Assembly (NCBI GenBank): GCA_011605835.1
Contig: JAAOZJ010000003.1
Span: 1-5,527, forward strand
DNA length: 5,527 nt
Reading direction: 5' to 3'
DNA from: Thermoproteota archaeon
GTDB lineage: Archaea; Thermoproteota; Methanomethylicia; Nezhaarchaeales; WYZ-LMO8
Shown here: positions 4,256-5,527 of the stretch, piece by piece
Numbering within the stretch: the stretch's first letter is position 1
How the letters are laid out: each line of letters opens with the position of its first letter
Translations under genes and position numbers: made by a program
Notes under the pieces: model-generated
Told to the model about the DNA's origin: nothing
Database searches by the model: none
The model's input: the letters and a program-made list of their open reading frames with translations, nothing else

Positions 4256-5527
4256 CTACGCCATCCAGGGGGCCTTCTCGAGGCTCTTCTCAGCCAGCTC
4301 GGGAGGCCAGAGCACGTAGGGCCGGCCGCCCTTCCACTGAGCTATGACCCCGTTTATGTAGCCCGGCGCCCAGTAGACCGCGTTGTGCTTGGTGGGGTCT
4401 ATCTTCGTCTTTCCCCTGACCCCCACTATCTCAGTCTCCTCGTAGGCCTTTATCACCGCATTCCAGTCGAGAGAGCCAGCCCTCTCGACAGCTGCCTTTA
4501 TGAAGTACATCATGTCGTAGCCAGCGGGCCCCTCGAGCCCACTAGCCCTGTAGCCGTACTTCTTGTAGAACTTGTTGAAGAACGGCACGGTCTTCTCGGT
4601 TATCGAGACGTTCCAGCTCCAAGTACCGAAGCAGAGGTAGTCCGACGCCTCTCTCAGCAACTCGGCCGCCTCCCAATGGGACAGAGCGCTCATTATGCCG
4701 AAGTAAGGCACTGGGAACTTGTTCTCGTACAACTGCCTGGCAAGCGTTATCTCGGCCCCGCTGAAAACGTTGATGACGACGGCGTCCGGCTTGAGCTCCT
4801 TCGCCTTTATGATGGCCTCCGTGAAGTCCTTGGCCGCGACGGGCATGATTATCTGGTCCAGGCATCGTATCCCTCTATCGGCGGCGAATATCTTCAAGAA
4901 GTCGCCGGTTCTAACGGAGAACGTCAGGGCCTCCCCTATGTAGACGTAGCTCTTGGCCTTCACGACGTCGGTCAGGAACTTCAACCCCAGCTTCGCTACG
5001 TCGTCGTAGTACGGGTGTATGGTGAAGAAGTTCCTGAACTTCTTGGGGTCCTGGAGGTACACGAGCGTACAGCCCGAGGAGATGGGCGAGATGTAGGGTA
5101 TCCCGACGCTGGCCACGTACTCACTTATGGCCACGACGTTGCCCGAGTGCAGCACGCCGGCCAGGAGATCCACCTTATCCGCCTCTATGAGCTTCTTCGC
5201 GGCTGAGAGGCACTTGTCCGGGTTCCCCTCGTCGTCCTCTATTACGAGCTGCACCTTCCTCCCCAGTATGCCGCCGGCCTCGTTTATCTCCTCTAGGGCG
5301 AGTAGAGCTCCGTCCAGCACCTCCTTCCCCAGCTTGGCGGAGGCGCCCGTCAGCGGGAGTATCAAGCCTATCTTGATCGGAGGGGGCGGGGTTGGCGTTG
5401 GAGCTGGTGCAGGAGATGGAGCTGGTGATGGCGCCGGAGTGGGCCTTGGAGCAGGAGATGGGGCGGGGAGGGTCGTGTAGTAGTAGGCGACCGCGGCGAC
5501 TACAACTACGACAACGACGACGGCTAC
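4256..5527 (-). CDS. livK: LivK-type extracytoplasmic solute-binding protein (5' end cut by window edge)
   Basis: Substrate receptor of the importer, Peripla_BP_6-like family. The visible 423 residues start at V14 (numbered from TTG 118 at the other end of the window). They contain the poly-valine anchor, a stalk at about 34-63 in which nearly every second residue is proline, and a binding domain from about 64 opening with IKIGLILPLTG, the classic family start. Then come GALLALEEINEAGGILGR, VQLVIEDDEGNP and VDLLAGVLHSGNVVAISEYV. The C-terminal half carries GLEGPAGYDMMYFIKAA and ends PWMA before TAG at 4256. Although an internal TTG at 5365 could open a shorter frame, it lies inside the conserved first strand and is not the start. 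The gene is convergent with livF. The place where relatives bind substrate with Ser/Thr reads HSGN, so leucine-type specificity is unproven; urea, amide or other amino acids are possible. Confidence 0.93.
   Translation of the reverse strand, partial: VAVVVVVVVVAAVAYYYTTLPAPSPAPRPTPAPSPAPSPAPAPTPTPPPPIKIGLILPLTGASAKLGKEVLDGALLALEEINEAGGILGRKVQLVIEDDEGNPDKCLSAAKKLIEADKVDLLAGVLHSGNVVAISEYVASVGIPYISPISSGCTLVYLQDPKKFRNFFTIHPYYDDVAKLGLKFLTDVVKAKSYVYIGEALTFSVRTGDFLKIFAADRGIRCLDQIIMPVAAKDFTEAIIKAKELKPDAVVINVFSGAEITLARQLYENKFPVPYFGIMSALSHWEAAELLREASDYLCFGTWSWNVSITEKTVPFFNKFYKKYGYRASGLEGPAGYDMMYFIKAAVERAGSLDWNAVIKAYEETEIVGVRGKTKIDPTKHNAVYWAPGYINGVIAQWKGGRPYVLWPPELAEKSLEKAPWMA
5378..5467 (-). repeat. 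Low-complexity repeat encoding the Pro/Ala/Ser/Thr stalk of LivK
   Basis: About 30 codons of mostly alternating proline, with A, S or T between. The DNA is made of near-repeats such as GCAGGAGATGG at 5409 and 5451 and GGAGCTGGTG-like units. Such tracts vary in length by slippage and can mislead assembly; this one abuts the start of the duplicated end sequence at 5449. Confidence 0.8.
5449..5527 (+). repeat. Terminal direct repeat, right copy
   Basis: Second copy of bases 1-79. After joining, base 5448 is followed by base 1 and the unique circle is 5448 bp. The livK frame is kept across the join, and the join supplies the start codon and promoter missing from this copy. Confidence 0.97.

Noticed and set aside
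4232..5206. Long plus-strand open frame (324 codons)
   Set aside because: It lies antisense to livK, whose protein shows clear family motifs; the plus-strand translation has none and reflects the codon bias of livK.
4256..5365. TTG at 5365 as the start of livK
   Set aside because: It cuts into the conserved first strand (IKIGLILPLTG) and would remove the anchor and stalk, which read in frame upstream.
5378..5467. CRISPR-like or minisatellite array
   Set aside because: The repeats are short, imperfect and in frame with a proline-rich protein linker; there are no regular spacers.

Overview
The window encodes one complete high-affinity branched-chain amino acid type (Liv/HAAT family) ABC transporter and little else. 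The gene features point to a thermophilic archaeon, probably Thermoproteota (Crenarchaeota-like). Starts are mostly TTG behind GAGGTG-type ribosome sites, AGG (arginine) and ATA (isoleucine) codons are common, and TATA-type box A promoters and T-run terminators are present. The binding protein has an archaeal class III signal peptide and a long proline-rich stalk. The lineage is inferred from these traits, not from any database match.

Layout: the first ~120 bases hold the 5' end of the binding-protein gene (livK, minus strand) with its promoter. A short gap with a T-run follows. Then come the two membrane-permease genes livM (238-1314) and livH (1311-2192), both on the minus strand, overlapping by 4 bases and transcribed livH then livM. 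A 421-base AT-richer divergent control region (2193-2613) separates them from the two ATPase genes livG (2614-3330) and livF (3323-4027) on the plus strand, which overlap by 8 bases. A 228-base convergent intergenic region follows, with a perfect 18-bp inverted repeat, a tandem 10-mer and a purine-rich tract that reads as a T-rich terminator for livK. The body of livK (4256-5527, minus strand) runs off the right edge.

The most notable observation is that bases 1-79 and 5449-5527 are identical. Joining the ends there gives a 5448-bp circle on which livK reads in frame without a break, from its start near base 118 through the junction to its stop at 4256 (436 codons). The circle would carry exactly LivH, LivM, LivK, LivG and LivF and no recognisable replication, recombination or transposase gene. 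It could be a real extrachromosomal circle, one unit of a tandem chromosomal amplification, or an assembly loop; sequence alone cannot decide.

How the genes work together: LivK, anchored in the membrane and held out on its stalk, captures an amino acid or related solute outside the cell. It delivers the solute to the LivH-LivM channel, and LivG-LivF hydrolyse ATP to drive import.
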